Shown: piece by piece, positions 1 through 11,379 of the stretch
Layout of the letters: each line of letters starts with the position of its first letter
How positions within the stretch are numbered: the stretch's first letter is position 1
Assembly: GCA_030710605.1 (NCBI GenBank)
Contig: CP092870.1
Coordinates: 51,535,921 to 51,599,920 of the forward strand
DNA: 64,000 bases
From: Cordylochernes scorpioides
Lineage: Eukaryota; Arthropoda; Arachnida; Pseudoscorpiones; Chernetidae
Direction of reading: 5' to 3'
The notes under the pieces: model-generated
The model's input: the letters and a program-made list of their open reading frames with translations, nothing else
Databases searched by the model: none
What the model was told of the DNA's origin: nothing
Position numbers and translations under genes: made by a program

Positions 1-525
1 AGCAAGCTGTGGGTCACAGCTCCCATAGGGAAGTAGCTATATAGTAAAGTATTTATTATTTTATTAACAGAGTATCATTTTTAAATGTTTGTATTTTGCC
101 ATTCTGTAAACTTCCCTCATTCCCTATCTTTTGTTTATCATTTATAGTTTGTTCTTGCCTTAAATAAATTGCTGTGTCTTCCTGAAGTTTGTCTTTCCTT
201 ATTTTACACGTGGCAATATGTGGGTTCAACTTTACACGTATGCTATCCAAAGTTCGCAACTGTTAAAAAGTCACATATAGCTGTCCATTCGTAAACACAG
301 GCCCTTGTAGTAAAATGCGCACTCTAGAAAATTATGGCCTTGAGCCTTATTTATAGTCAAAGCAAATGCCAACCTTTGTGGAAACCGACGCCTCTTCAGA
401 ATGAAGAGAAAGCTGGTATCTGAAGGAGTCAAATATATTTTTGGCACCAATACACTGTGTTCAACATTGGTCCCTGTCAGTATTTGTACTTCAAGGACAT
501 GAGAGCACATGCACTGTATCACCAT
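1..525 (-). pseudogene. Helitron Rep/helicase C-terminal remnant
   Basis: The minus-strand translation shows the end of a Pif1-type helicase as found in Helitron replicases: LTPSDTSF, then RRRFPQRLAFALTINKAQG (helicase motif near the C-terminus), a frame break, then LDSIRVKLNPHI and RKDKLQEDTAIYLRQ. The family unwinds DNA during rolling-circle transposition. The Rep nuclease and the rest of the helicase are absent, and the coding frame is broken around 260-270, so this is a pseudogene. No hairpin-CTAG 3' terminus is visible to the left, so the copy either runs off the window or has lost its end. The last segment is also present in short Helitrons at 3748-4658 and 47435-47924, which ties these together as one family. 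Confidence 0.75.
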
Positions 526-852
526 ACGTGAATTGGATTGGGTTCACTCTTTGCCTGCAGCTCCTTCTCTGTTCGAAGTCAACCAGATGTTGATCAATGC
601 GTCTTGCTTGTTCCAGAATTATTTAATCGCACTGCAAGGTGTCCTTAATACGACAATCGAGAGATATTTGTTTAGTCCTGTTTTCATATAATAAAGTTTA
701 TCCTCAGCGGACATTTTAGGGTTAACCTTGTTGCACAGGTTGAGTACATCTTCAGCGTATCGTAAAGTAGATTCATTATATCTTTGTATTATATTCTGGA
801 GCTCCGCGATTAATTTAAATTTTGTAGTATGAAATCCTAAAGTGTCTCGCAT
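526..852 (-). pseudogene. Gypsy-type gag fragment
   Basis: The minus-strand product has the C-terminal half of a retrotransposon Gag (capsid) pattern: LRYAEDVLNLCNKVNPKM followed by EDKLYYMKTGLNKYLS. The same pattern, with AEDILLQCSKVQPNM, occurs in the Gypsy gag at 41.4 kb. A stop and a frameshift follow at about 610. Upstream Gag, protease and polymerase are missing. It abuts the helicase remnant without a visible target duplication. The assignment rests on pattern only. Confidence 0.5.
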
Positions 853-1552
853 CAGAAATATTCATAAAATTTGTCCGAGTGGAAAATATTTGGGGGGTGT
901 TAACCTCCACTCAATTTTTACAGGACCTTTCAAGTAACTTCTAGCATATGTCAACATCACGTCTTCGGTCCATTGCTGCTGTCTTGCTAGAAGCTCGAGC
1001 TACTAGAATACTCTCAGGAAAAATTCCAGGCGTGAAACCGGTAGCTGACAGAAGAAGTTGTTATTTCACAAACGGCATCTTTTGGAACAAACTTTATGTA
1101 TCTTGTTGGAGAGGCACTAAAGGATCTAACTGGTGGTAGGCCTTGTGTCCGCCTGCTTCTTCTAGGGTTGGTAACAGCATCTCTACCAATTTTGCGCTGG
1201 TGACCTGATGTATTGGGAGAAAACATCCTAAAACCTTTTGATATACGTTTATTCAAAAACTGATTGTTTGAAAAAAAAATAACTTCTAACTAAAGACTAT
1301 TGTGTCTTAAATAATCGATAAGAACCAAGGTATGAAAATTAAACGATACAAAAGTATTGAAATTAATTATACAAAACAAAATTATGTTACAATTTAGAAT
1401 TTACAAATTTAGAAAGTTACAATTAAACTCATGAGTAAATATATTAACAAAACAAGTAAGTTAAAAGGTGATATTTTAATAAAGCACTCAAGCAGCGTTC
1501 TTCTCTCCCAACAATTTATAAACACAAACATACAAGAATGGCATTTCCTTAC
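853..1552. other. no recognisable gene
   Basis: AT-rich sequence with only short unconvincing reading frames. The best, on the minus strand at 1014-1256, has a basic serine-rich product matching nothing I know. It could be a decayed part of the neighbouring gag copy. Confidence 0.4.
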
Positions 1553-1760
1553 CGCTCACGTGAGAATTTTAGATGGCGCCCTCTAGTGGAGCAGAAATCA
1601 ACTAAACTTTAAGCTTGTTCCAAACATATTTTGCTAACCCAAGTTTTTGATAAATCAATAAAGGTTAACCTTATACGCGTTTCGGGATGTTAGCCCTCGT
1701 TAGCGTGGGGCAGACTGTATATTTTTTCACATATATTTATATATAAAAATAAAGTTGTGG
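1553..1760 (-). repeat. Penelope-type terminal segment, decayed
   Basis: The segment resembles 39130-39270: both have a 'gcgccatct/gcgccctct' block, an AT-rich spacer, then ACGCGTTT and a GGGC-loop-CCC stem with a CTGATGA-like core on the minus strand. Penelope-like retroelements are known to carry such hammerhead-containing terminal repeats. No RT domain adjoins it, so this is an orphan terminal repeat. Confidence 0.45.
1677..1712 (-). ncRNA. decayed hammerhead ribozyme core
   Basis: On the minus strand the order is CTAACGA (consensus CTGATGA, two changes), a stem-loop GGGCTAACATCCC, then GAAAC and GCGT. Stem II and the GAAA box are intact, but the catalytic CUGAUGA box has two changes. It is probably inactive. 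Helix I is not convincing here. Confidence 0.4.
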
Positions 1761-2130
1761 ATCTCTCGGCAGAGCTAACTGCTTCAGGGCGCGTCCCTAG
1801 GTGTCGGATAGTAGAACGATCTTCAGATATGAAGGCCAGCTGCGAAACAAGCAGAATAACTCTGACGAATAAGCAGTTGCTGACCAACATCAGTTGTTGA
1901 AAAGGAGAAAGATCTCTTCGCTTCCATGTTAGGAAGAGCCTTAAAATAAGGCAAAGTCAGACTTTCACCAAGGTGTGCCTGAATCATGGTGCCATGATCA
2001 ATGAAATCTGCACCCCTTTCCATGAGATCATATGTTTATTTGCATGCACGAACAGGGGCACGTTCAGGATTTAGGTAGAGGATTCTGTCTGATAAGTATA
2101 ATACAGTCTCCAAAAACTTAAAACTTTGCA
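1761..2130. other. unassigned repeat-like sequence
   Basis: Two short minus-strand frames (1690-1890 and 1823-2023) overlap here. Neither product is recognised. The sequence ends where the LINE reading frame begins at about 2131. Confidence 0.3.
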
Positions 2131-2766
2131 GCTTCCAAGCAATTGAGCATTTTGCAGTGTATCATAAATCAAATGTGCTCGGCAGCAACACAAATAAAAT
2201 TAGAAGAAATAATGGAAATAGCTGACACACAAACACAAGGTATAAATTATAGCCCTAGAGGAAACCAAATCAAATTAAAAATACAAATTGAAATATATAA
2301 ATTGCAATATCCTCAGAAAATATAGAAATAAAGAAAGGTGAGGCACAGCATTTCGAATTAAAAAATTTTACTATGTAGTCATAGCCATAAATATTACAAA
2401 TGCATCATACTTCGAAGCCCAAGGTATCAAAGTCTACCTCAAACAATAAAAAAACATAGACATATACAATATGTATCACCTTCCAAACATTAAACTAATT
2501 GACGAAGGAACAATCGCTCAATTCCTTATAGGCAACATTATTATTGTAAGTGACCTAAATGCAAAACATGAATTATGAGGATTCTCCACGGCCAAACCCA
2601 AGAGGCAAAATACTAGCCAATATATTTGACGACCATGCTTCAATGTGCTTAAATGATGGTAATTCTACCGACTATTCCTACAGCTATAATACTGCACAAG
2701 CCCTTGATCTTGAGTCTTTGCATTTTCCACAAATTCAAATGGAAAATATTACAAAGTATTGGAAGT
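2131..2766 (+). pseudogene. Jockey-like LINE, endonuclease domain (5' part)
   Basis: The translation begins like a LINE ORF2 (ILQCIINQMCSAATQIKLEE), and after several stops and frameshifts gives IVSDLNAKHEL, the exonuclease-endonuclease-phosphatase block that normally reads GDFNAKH, then PRPNPRGKILANIFDDH and LNDGNSTDYSYSYNTAQALDL. This domain nicks target DNA for target-primed reverse transcription. The frame stops at SIGS because a Copia element is inserted in the conserved GSDHLP motif. The continuation DNLPN starts at 9116. Confidence 0.75.
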
Positions 2767-2951
2767 TGTGAATATATATATAAATGACCAAAAATGATTT
2801 GACAACTCTGTGTTTGGTGTGCTTCTAACTTGTAAATTGTAAACAAGAAGTTTATAATATTTTTATTGTTCTTTCCTGTTTTTAAATTGGATCTTAAATA
2901 GAATAATGATATATAAAGGTAATCTTTTTTAACTCAACCCAAATTAACACA
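2767..2951 (+). repeat. Copia 5' LTR with internal deletion
   Basis: 185 bp, against 652 bp for the 3' LTR. The first 10-12 bases and the last ~170 bases match the 3' copy. The middle ~467 bases are gone. The junction lies at a short repeat, ATATATAAATG, that flanks the missing part in the 3' LTR, so slippage or microhomology-mediated deletion is likely. The TATA box is in the lost part. Confidence 0.8.
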
Positions 2952-2952
2952 A

Positions 2953-2965
2953 TTGGTAGAAGAGC
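2953..2965 (+). other. primer binding site
   Basis: TTGGTAGAAGAGC follows the 5' LTR after one base and is close to TTGGTATCAGAGC, the site complementary to initiator tRNA-Met used by many Copia elements. Confidence 0.6.
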
Positions 2966-3132
2966 GTGGTTTATTGAATACTGTAATAAAAGGAAATAAT
3001 AGCAAAAGACTTAAGCCTAATCGGTATTTATGCGTAAAGCAAAATAAATTTTGTTGTCTAGACAAAATCTTCAACAAAATATTGTTTTTTCCTTTTAATA
3101 TTCAATATAAACTAAAATTGTTGGAAAATAAA

Positions 3133-3737
3133 ATGAACGAAATACCAATTGCAAAATTTGATGGTGATAATTTTCTAAGTTGGAAATATAGGGTTGAATC
3201 GATTTTTGAAAGCAAAGATTTGATCAATTTTTTATTGAAGATCCTCCAGGAGAAGAATCAGAAAGACAAAAATGGAAAATAAAAGACTCACAAGCAAAAG
3301 GCATTATAACTTGTGCCATGACAGATTCTCAGGTTTCATTAATTCTCACATGCAAAACATCAAAACAAATATGGGAATCCTTAACCAAAAGATATGAAGG
3401 AGACATTAAAAGGAAAAGTATCGAGGCACGGAATAATGTTTCTCGTCTTCGGATGTATCCTGAAGAAAGTTGGAAAGACTACCTTCATTGATCAGAAAAA
3501 TTATTAGAAAATGCCAGAATTATGGGAGCCACCATAGATGATGAAGAATTTATCTATTCGGTAATTAAAGGCCAGCCATAAAAATACAATATTATTGCCA
3601 TGCAAAAAAACACTATGAATAATCCTACACTTTCAGATATTAAATCACAGTTTTCCCTGTATCAAGAAAGGTACCATGAGAAAGATTTTTCATCCTCATA
3701 TGCATATAAAGCATCACAAAGTAAATAAAGAAATTTT
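3133..3737 (+). pseudogene. Copia gag, N-terminal part
   Basis: Starts at the ATG of MNEIPIAKFDGDNF. The block KFDGDNFLSWKYRVESIFES is the usual N-terminal Gag signature of Copia elements (UBN2-like). One frameshift at about 3280 and several stops follow; the remaining frames encode TCKTSKQIWESLTKRYEGD and YPEESWKDY. Gag would form the virus-like particle. It is cut at about 3740 by a Helitron and resumes at 4660. Confidence 0.75.
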
Positions 3738-3747
3738 ATCCAAAAAA

Positions 3748-4658
3748 TAAATATATATATATAAAAATGAATGTCTGTCTGTCTGTCTGTCTGTCTGTGT
3801 GTGTGTGTGTCCTCTATGGATTCAAAAACCATACATCCAATCGGCGTGAAATTTTGGGATATTATGAGGTGTATCCCCGGAAAGGTTTACGAAAAAAATT
3901 TTCTTGAATATCTTGAATATCCTTAGAGTTATTTGCAGATTTGTATATTTAACTCGCAAGCAGCGATACCATTGAGACGGAGATAGGCTTAGTTTGCTGC
4001 TCCTGATGACCTTGGGTCATTGTGTGAGTCACAGCATGATGCTACAAAAACACTCTCTCTGGGGATTTTACAGCGTCGACAACCTGTAAGATTGCCTCTC
4101 TCATATATTATACTTTAACATCTGCTTAATTAAAGCATTTTTCATTTGAAAGAGACTGCTCTCTTAACCCCCTTTAGACAACATTAAATGATATCCCGTG
4201 TCGATGATTTTGTAATGTATAGAATTAGGAAAGACAAAATTCAGGATGACACGGCTCACAGGGAACGGTAAAAAATGTTCACTTTATCGAGGAAATACAA
4301 AATTCGGGATGACACGGCACACAGGGACCGGGAAAAAATTATCACCTTATCGAGAGATTCACGACCATGATTTTATTCAACTTATCGAGTATTTTTCAAG
4401 GGACCGGGAAAATATGTTCACTTTATAAAACGATTATTTTGTAATATAGAAAATTAGGAAATACAAAATTCAGGATGACACGGCACAAGGGACCGGGAAA
4501 AAATGATCACTTTATCGAGAGATTCAAATTTACGAGTTTCAAATCATCAAAATATATCTTTCTTTTTTTATATGTTTATAGAGAATTGTTTTAACAAATG
4601 TTCGTTATACAAACCTTTACTCGGGTAAAACCCGGGCGAAGCCGGGCACATCCGCTAG
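3748..4658 (+). mobile_element. non-autonomous Helitron in Copia gag
   Basis: The left end is the AT-rich leader TATATATAAAAATGAATG followed by (GTCT)n/(GT)n. The right end is CCCGGGCGAAGCCGGG, a hairpin 9 bp before CTAG, followed by T at 4659, as expected of a Helitron 3' terminus. The usual TC start is not clear here, so the left edge is uncertain by about 10 bp. The interior contains three diverged tandem copies of a 'caaaattcaggatgacac' block that encodes KIQDD, a relic of the helicase C-terminus. No transposase gene. Copia zinc-knuckle coding resumes immediately after. Confidence 0.78.
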
Positions 4659-4659
4659 T

Positions 4660-4875
4660 TTAAATATAAACCTGAGTGTTATATCTGTAACAAAAGAGGA
4701 CACAAAGCTAATGACTGCTGGCATAATCCAAAAAATAAAGGCAATAATAATAGAAGAGAAGATCTTAACAAACCCAGCACAAGTGGCTATAAACCTAAAT
4801 TTGGAAATCAGCAGAAACAAACTGGAAATTCACATAATGAAAAGGCAGCAAATTTTCTGATAGCCAAAAATCAAG
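4660..4875 (+). pseudogene. Copia gag zinc knuckle
   Basis: KYKPECYICNKRGHKANDC is a CX2CX4HX4C RNA-binding zinc knuckle at the Gag C-terminus, followed by lysine/asparagine-rich sequence. It is the continuation of the gag interrupted by the Helitron. Confidence 0.8.
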
Positions 4876-4884
4876 AAAAGAGTG

Positions 4885-6356
4885 AACAGGAATGGATAAT
4901 TGATAGTGGTGCTACAAGCCATATGACATCCTGTTTTGCACTTTAAAAATATTCTGAAAATAAGGAAAAGAAAATAATCCTTGCTGATGACACTCAAATT
5001 GAATCCAAAGCTATAGGAAATGTGAAAATCAAAACAAAAGAAGAAAATTTACTTATCCTCAAAGATGTACTATTTGTTCCACAAATCAAAGGAAATTTGT
5101 TTTCTGTAAGAAAATTAGTACAAGACTACCAAAGAATAATTTTTAGCAAAGACAAAAATGTATTATAATAGATTTCAAGGATCAAGTCATATTGGAAGCT
5201 CCAAAAATTGATGATTTTTATATAATAAACTCCTCTGGTTCAAGGGCTGAAGAAGATAAAGTCTTCAAAGTTAATTGGGATATTTGGCATAAAAGATTGG
5301 GCCACCCTAATGAAAATTACATTACTATAATGAAAAACAAAAACTTAGTATACAAATTTTATTGCATATCTGAAGGAGACTTAAATGATTGCATTACATG
5401 TATTAAATCTAAATACTCAAGAAAACCTTTTAAAAGAATTGAAAAAATTCAAACCTCACAATCATTAGAACTTTTGCATATTGATTTAATTGGGCCCATA
5501 AAAGAAGAATCTATTGGTAAAGCAAGATTTATTCTTACTATAGTAGATGACTATTCAAGGAAATTTTTCACTCAATTCTTAAAAGCAAAATCAGAAACTC
5601 AAGAAATACTTAAATAATTTATAGAATATATAGAGAACACCACCAATAAAAGGATTAAAAAATTCAGGAGTGATAATGGTACTGAATTCAACAACCAAGA
5701 ATTGGAATCCTATCTGAAAAAGAAAGGAATAGAACATCAAAGAACTACCTTTTTTTCCCCTGCTCAAAATGGAAGATGTGAAAGAGCTAACAGAAGCCTA
5801 ATAGAAGGAACAAGAGCCCTATTAAAAGAATCTGGATTACCAATAAAATTTTGGGCTGAAGCTATGAATACCTATACATACCTTAAAAACAGAACTCCTT
5901 CTTACCATAATACTAACAAGACTCCAGAAGAAATGTTCACTGGAAGAAAATCTACAGTCTCTCACTTAAAGGTTTTTGGATGCAAAGTAGAATTCTGGAC
6001 ACCTAAACATAAAAGATTTAAATTTGAAAAAATTACTAAAACGCATTTTTGTGGGATATTCTTCATGCAGAAAAACATATATAATTTGCAACCCAGAAAA
6101 TTTTACAATTACAGAAACAAGAGAGTTTTTTTTAGAAAATCAAAAAGGTGCAGAACTATTAACTTCTAATGAACAAGACAGCACAGATTACTCAATCATC
6201 AAGATAGATGGACTAGCAGAAAAAGAAACAAATTCATCATCAGGAGATGAAGAATCCTCTGTTGAAATTCAGAATCCAGCATCAAATACAAGATACAACT
6301 TTAGACACACACATAGACCAGGCTTCTATTATGAACCAAGTTTGAGTGAAGAATAA
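4885..6356 (+). pseudogene. Copia protease-integrase region
   Basis: Protease: EWIIDSGATSHMTS at about 4890-4935 holds the aspartic active site DSGA. Stops follow near 4945 and 5166. Integrase: HKRLGHPNENY and CITCIKSKYSRKPF form the HHCC zinc domain (5289-5430); the catalytic core shows LLHIDLIGPI, then a stop at 5615, KFRSDNGTEFNN and PAQNGRCERANR, giving the D-D-E triad; FWAEAMNTYTYLKNRTPSYH and HLKVFGCK complete it. A frameshift near 6040 separates the C-terminal linker, which ends with TRYNFRHTHRPGFYY. Confidence 0.85.
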
Positions 6357-6401
6357 TATGAAGAAAATTCAATTATTCAAGCCCCAAATGATACTCTATT
6401 A

Positions 6402-7560
6402 ATGACTCAGTATCTAAATCATATACCAAAAACTTATAAAGAAGCAATTGAATGCCCACAAGCAAGAAAATGGACAGAAGCCATGAAAAAAGAAATAAAT
6501 TCTTTATTAGAACACCATGTATGGGACATTGAACCACTTCCTAAAGGAACAAAACCAATCAAAAGCAAATGGATTTTTACCATTAAAAATGACCCCACAA
6601 TAGGAAAAATATACAAAGCCAGATTGGTTGCAGCTGGTTATTCTCAAAAATATGAAATTGATTACTCTCAAACATTTTCACCAGTTATAAGTTCTGATAC
6701 ACTCAGAATATTACTTTGTTATGCTGCTGTTTTAAAAATTATGATATTGAAACAGCATATTTGTATGGTCACCTCCAAGAAAAACAATATATGTTACTGC
6801 AATAACTTTAGTGAAACGAATATTTATTTATATATATGAATATTTAATCAAAAGATATAAACACAAAAATATTAAATAAAAGGAAGGCAATAAAGAAGAA
6901 AATAATGCGAATTATATATATTCAAAACAACTATGATGATAACAACTTGAGAATTGCGGAAGCAATAAAATGTTCACAGAATATTTCACGCTGATATATT
7001 ACAGTTACAACCTGAAGGTTTTGAAATGGGTGATAAAAACATGGTTTGCAAGCTCAAAAAGGCAATATATGGTCTTCATCAATCAGCCAACGTATTTTAT
7101 GACACCCTCAAAAGTCATCTTTTAGATGAAGGTTTTAAAAATCTAACCTCAGATAAATGTGTATTTATGTATGAGAAGAACAATTCTAAGATAATTCTGG
7201 GAATAAATGTGAATGATATTCTAGCCATATATTCAGATTCAAATATACTAAATCAAGCCATATAAAAAATAGAAATTAAATTCAAACTCAAGGAAAATAC
7301 TAAAAATACCAATTTGCTAGGAATGGAAATATACAAAGAAAATGGCAAAATATTCATTAACCAGAAAGCTTATATTGAAAATATCTTGATAAAATTTGAA
7401 ATGGAAAACTGCAAAACTAAATCAACACCTTTAGATGTAAATATTGATTTTTCACAATATGAAAACTCAAGAAATGTGATCCAAAAAAATACCAAGAAAT
7501 CCTAGGAAATTTGCTGTTTCTAAGTGTGAAGACAAGACCTGACCTATCTTTCCTCTGACA
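6402..7560 (+). pseudogene. Copia reverse transcriptase
   Basis: Shows ECPQARKWTEAMKKEINSL, WIFTIKNDPTIGKIYKARLVA and YSQTFSPVISSDTLRILL, the standard Copia RT entry. The frame breaks at about 6735 and is interrupted at about 6803-7000. It resumes as LQPEGFEMGD, then CKLKKAIYGLHQSANVFYDTL, a YVDD-equivalent box degraded to INVNDILA, and LGMEIYKENGKIFINQKAYI. Stops at 7263 and 7503. Inactive. Confidence 0.82.
6803..7000. repeat. ~200-bp insertion inside Copia RT
   Basis: The RT codons for QYMLLQ and for LQPEGFE are separated by about 200 bp of AT-rich noncoding sequence. Similar but imperfect 'atatatgttactgcaa' and 'atatattacagttacaa' flank it, suggestive of a diverged target duplication. Family unknown. 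Confidence 0.45.
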
Positions 7561-7599
7561 CAGCTTTCAAAATATTCACAGGATCCTAGAGAAATTCAT

Positions 7600-8146
7600 T
7601 TTAATGCATTAAAAGGAATTTTTGGATACTTGAAAAAAACTATTAACTTTCCCTTATGTTACAATAAAGGTAATACCCAACTTACTGGATTTTCTGATGC
7701 TAGCTGGAAAGATGTAAGTCAAAAAAGAAATCATTTACTGGATATTTGTTTACTGTTGGAGACAATTTGATATCTTGTGGAACTCTAAATTTCAAGCACA
7801 ACCTTCACTTTCTACTTGTGAAAGTAAATTACAAGCATTGTTAAGTTTCTATAAGAAGTCAATCCATTTACAATACATTATTGAGGAACTATATCAATTA
7901 TAAAATGGCTATCAACCCACTAAAATATACTGTGACAATATTTCAGCTATAAAACTTTGTACAAATTTTAATATATCTGCCAATTCAGCACATATGATCA
8001 GAGCTATTTCTTACTTACATGAACAAATTATTTCAAATAATTTCATTTTAGAATATAAACAATCTGAAAATAATCTTTCTGATTTTTTAACTAAAGCTTT
8101 AACTAAAAATAAGTTGTCTAATGCTCTAGAATGTCTGGGATTTTGA
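7600..8146 (+). pseudogene. Copia RNase H
   Basis: TGFSDASWKDV (first catalytic aspartate block), later IYCDNISAIKL and SDFLTKALTKNKLSNALE, typical of the Copia C-terminus. Frameshifts and stops lie between them. The normal Copia end is reached, so the element is full length although broken. Confidence 0.75.
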
Positions 8147-8458
8147 TTTTGACTGGACTTTGAAATATGTTTTTAGCTTAGAAAAGTTTAAAGTCTAGAT
8201 ATATATTTAAACAGTACAATTTGTGTGATAATATTGCCATATTGTTTTTATAATTCAAAGGGACTAATATAAATATGTAATGCTATATATATTTCTTATA
8301 TATTTAATTTTGTAAATAAATAAAATGGCGGTTGATTTAATTAGCTGTAACATTCCCTGGACTTGTCCCGCCATCTTTCGGAGGCTATTGAAACTGTTTT
8401 GAAATATGTATATAATTTGATAATCGATCATCATTTTGTGTCATTTACTGGGGACAAT

Positions 8459-9110
8459 TGTGAATATATAAATGTTATATTGAAATATTTTATTTAAAAA
8501 TGTTATATTAAGATATTATTTAAAATATTATATTAAGATATTGTTTCATTTAAAAATATATTTCATAGATAAAAATATTATGTTAAATCGACCGCCAGAG
8601 GTCACACTTTGCATATAAAAACTCATTGTTGTTGTTCCCCGTTGGCCGACCCAAAACATTTGTACATTATGTAAATACGCTTTTTGTTTTATTTATTCTT
8701 ACGCCTTAAGCCAGGCAAGTACTTTTTACCAAATTATGTTTTTATATATTCCTTTAGCAAAATAAAAGCAATTACTGATCAAAACCATTTTTGTTATTAC
8801 ACCTTCAAGTTTTTAGCCACTACTGCATCACCAATACCATTTAGTACTAAAAATACCCAGCAAATAACTGCATTACCATAATCCCCAAGATGATCAAAAA
8901 TACAAGCAATCTAATCTATTTTCTTTTTATAAGATATATAAATGACCAAAAATGATTTGACAACTCTGTGTTTGGTGTGCTTCTAACTTGTAAATTGTAA
9001 ACAAGAAATTTATAATATATTTTTTTGTTCTTTCCTGTTTTTAAATTGGATCTTAAATAAAATAATGATATATAAAGGTAATCTTTTTTAACTCCACCCA
9101 AATTAACATA
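8459..9110 (+). repeat. Copia 3' LTR, full length
   Basis: Runs from TGTGAATATA to AACATA, 652 bp. A short purine-rich stretch (tactggggacaa) precedes it as the candidate polypurine tract. It contains a TATA box at 8611-8620 and an ATAAA-rich segment after it. The first bases and the last ~170 bases repeat those of the truncated 5' LTR. Confidence 0.8.
8611..8620 (+). promoter_or_regulatory. LTR TATA box
   Basis: GCATATAAAA in the 3' LTR, followed about 30 bp downstream by a GC-richer start-site region. The corresponding part of the 5' LTR is deleted. Confidence 0.5.
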
Positions 9111-9115
9111 GAAGT

Positions 9116-11281
9116 GATAATTTGCCTAATTTGATATAAAATAGTACACTAAGACCAAAACCAGCTCAATTAGATATCAAGAAATATTATTGAGCTTCTA
9201 AAAGGCTAATTGGAATCTTTACTAGCAAAACACCAATGAAGACTTTGGAATATCACCCACTAGAATAAAGGTTTTGGAACATAATTGGATTTCTTTTAAA
9301 AACACCATTATTAAAGCAGCCAAAGTTGCAATACGGAGATATAATTTCAAGAAATCGATTCCAAATTATACACACCAGGCAAAAAATAGTTTCGAACACT
9401 TTTAACTAGAAATGAACAACAAAAAAGTGCACCCAAAACCAAACAAATTGTAGAACCGAACTGAACATTGTGAATGCAAAAAAAAAAAAGATTATACGTT
9501 AATATGAAATGGGAGAAATAAAAACAAACTTGTGAAATTATGAACCCAAGAAACCCAAATACAAAGGTTTGGCATTTGGCAAAACAAATTAATAGCCACA
9601 AACTGAAAACACAATATGATTAAGAAAACAGATGGTACCCCAGCAATTAAGGACAAAAATGCGCTAAACTTTTAGGCTAACCATATCAAATAAGTAGTAA
9701 AATAAATTTGAAATAAAATTTTAAAAAATTGAAAGGCCCGAATGATTATTCATGACTGTAGAAATGTCACCATCACTGATAATATTTTACGAGAAAAAAA
9801 TCAATATGAAACAGCTAGATTATGCATTAGAAAACATTAACCTAAACAAGAGTCCTAGGCCAGATGGAATCCATGGTCGAATGATATCAAATTTGGGCAA
9901 AAATTACAAAGCAGAATTCCTAATATTTGCAATGAATCCTGGAAAACTTCAATAATAATTCTTATATAAAAAACTTGACAAATCTGCTGATGACCCAAAA
10001 TCTATCGACCTATCTCCCTCACAATTATTTGCTGCAAATTAATGGAAAAAAACTATACTCAGACGACTCACCTACCACCTCAACACAAGAAATCTCTTAT
10101 CAGAAGAACAATATGGATTTAGGAAAGGACATGAGACAATATACCAACTCTTATTTTTCACACAAAAGGTAAAAGAGGCACAAAACAGAAAACCAACTAA
10201 CCACACCATAGCTGCTTTTTTAGACCTTACACAAGCTTTTGATAAGGTATGGGAAAACAAGTTAATTACAAAATTATACAAACATTTCAAAATTGATGGA
10301 AAAGCTATCACTTGGATAAATGATTTCCTCAAAAATATATTCATTAGGGTCAAATATAATGGCACTCTATTTAAAACCTTCAAATTGTATCAAGGATTAC
10401 CACAAGGATCAGTCCTTAGCCCAAATCTCTTCACCCTATTTATTGCAGGCATAGAAGAAAAAAATTCACATAAAACCAATATTGGACTTTTCGCTGATGA
10501 CATTATTCTATGGAGCAGCAACACTAACTGGAAAAAAGCTGAAAGGGATTTGAACAAGACTCTTCTCCACCTAGAAAAAATTGCTAATAAACATAAATTA
10601 GAATTTAACCCCCAAAAATCTGAAACCTGTCTTTTTACTACCGATAAGAAACTATACAAAATAAGATTAAAATTTATTCTGAAAGAACAACAATTGCAAT
10701 ATAATAAACATCCTAAATATCTCGGCTATATCCTGGATCCAGAAATTAACTTCAGTAAACATATTGAAGGAGTTGCTAGAAAAGGAAGAGACCGACTGAA
10801 AATCTTGAAATATATTTCAGGAAGAGAGTGGGGAGCTGAAGCAACAGCACTAAAATTAACTTACACATCTCTAATGAGACCTATCTTGGAATATGGATAT
10901 CAAATCTATGGTACAGCATCTGAAACAAATCTAAAAACACTGGAAAGGATACAAATAAGTGCAGCTAGAATTATTACAGGTCTTCGAAATACCTGCCCTA
11001 ATGATATTGTACTTTACGAAGCAGACATTATGCCCTTAAAGGATAGAAGAAGCTACCATCTGCCAAAATATATAAACAAAATCAAGAGTTATGGAAACAA
11101 ACACAGAACTTCCAATTACATACTTAATTGGAAATCCAATTTAAGACTCAAAAAAGAAGGCCCTCTCCACCTGGCCAAAAGAAATGGATTTTTAAAATAT
11201 AAAGTGGAAAAAATATTATTCAGCAGAAAAAAATTCTTCATGCGAACCAATAACAAAATGTTATTTTTAATGCCACTTTAA
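9116..11281 (+). pseudogene. Jockey-like LINE, reverse transcriptase
   Basis: Continuation of the LINE interrupted by Copia: DNLPNLI completes the endonuclease. RT motifs follow with several frame changes: NLNKSPRPDGIHG (9847-9885), KPTNHTIAAFLDLTQAFDKVWE (10190-10250, catalytic D), GLPQGSVLSPNLFTLFI (from 10393), LFADDIILWSS (catalytic ADD, about 10488), KYLGYILD. The last 298 residues (10385-11281) are one open frame containing the thumb ISAARIITGLRNTCP. Earlier parts have many stops. It copies the LINE RNA at the nicked target. Confidence 0.85.
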
Positions 11282-11379
11282 ATGAAACCATCAACAAACA
11301 ATACCAAAATCCAGAATACTTAAAACAATCATCATTATAAATAATTAATAACATTTCTAAAAATGCAATAACTATCTAT

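Larger units (their letters stand above)
2767..9110 (+). mobile_element. Copia LTR retrotransposon, nested and degenerate
   Basis: The ends are defined by LTRs starting TGTGAATATA and ending AACACA (5') or AACATA (3'), with a 5-bp target duplication GAAGT at 2762-2766 and 9111-9115. Inside, in order, are a tRNA primer site, gag, protease, integrase, reverse transcriptase and RNase H, the Ty1/Copia order with integrase before RT. All coding parts are broken by stops and frameshifts. Removing the element and one GAAGT restores the host LINE codons as SIGSDNLP. A Helitron sits in gag, and about 200 bp of foreign sequence sits in RT. Confidence 0.88.

Noticed and set aside
1014-1256. 80-aa basic minus-strand frame as a possible gene
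   Set aside because: No recognised motif, and it lies between decayed retroelement pieces.
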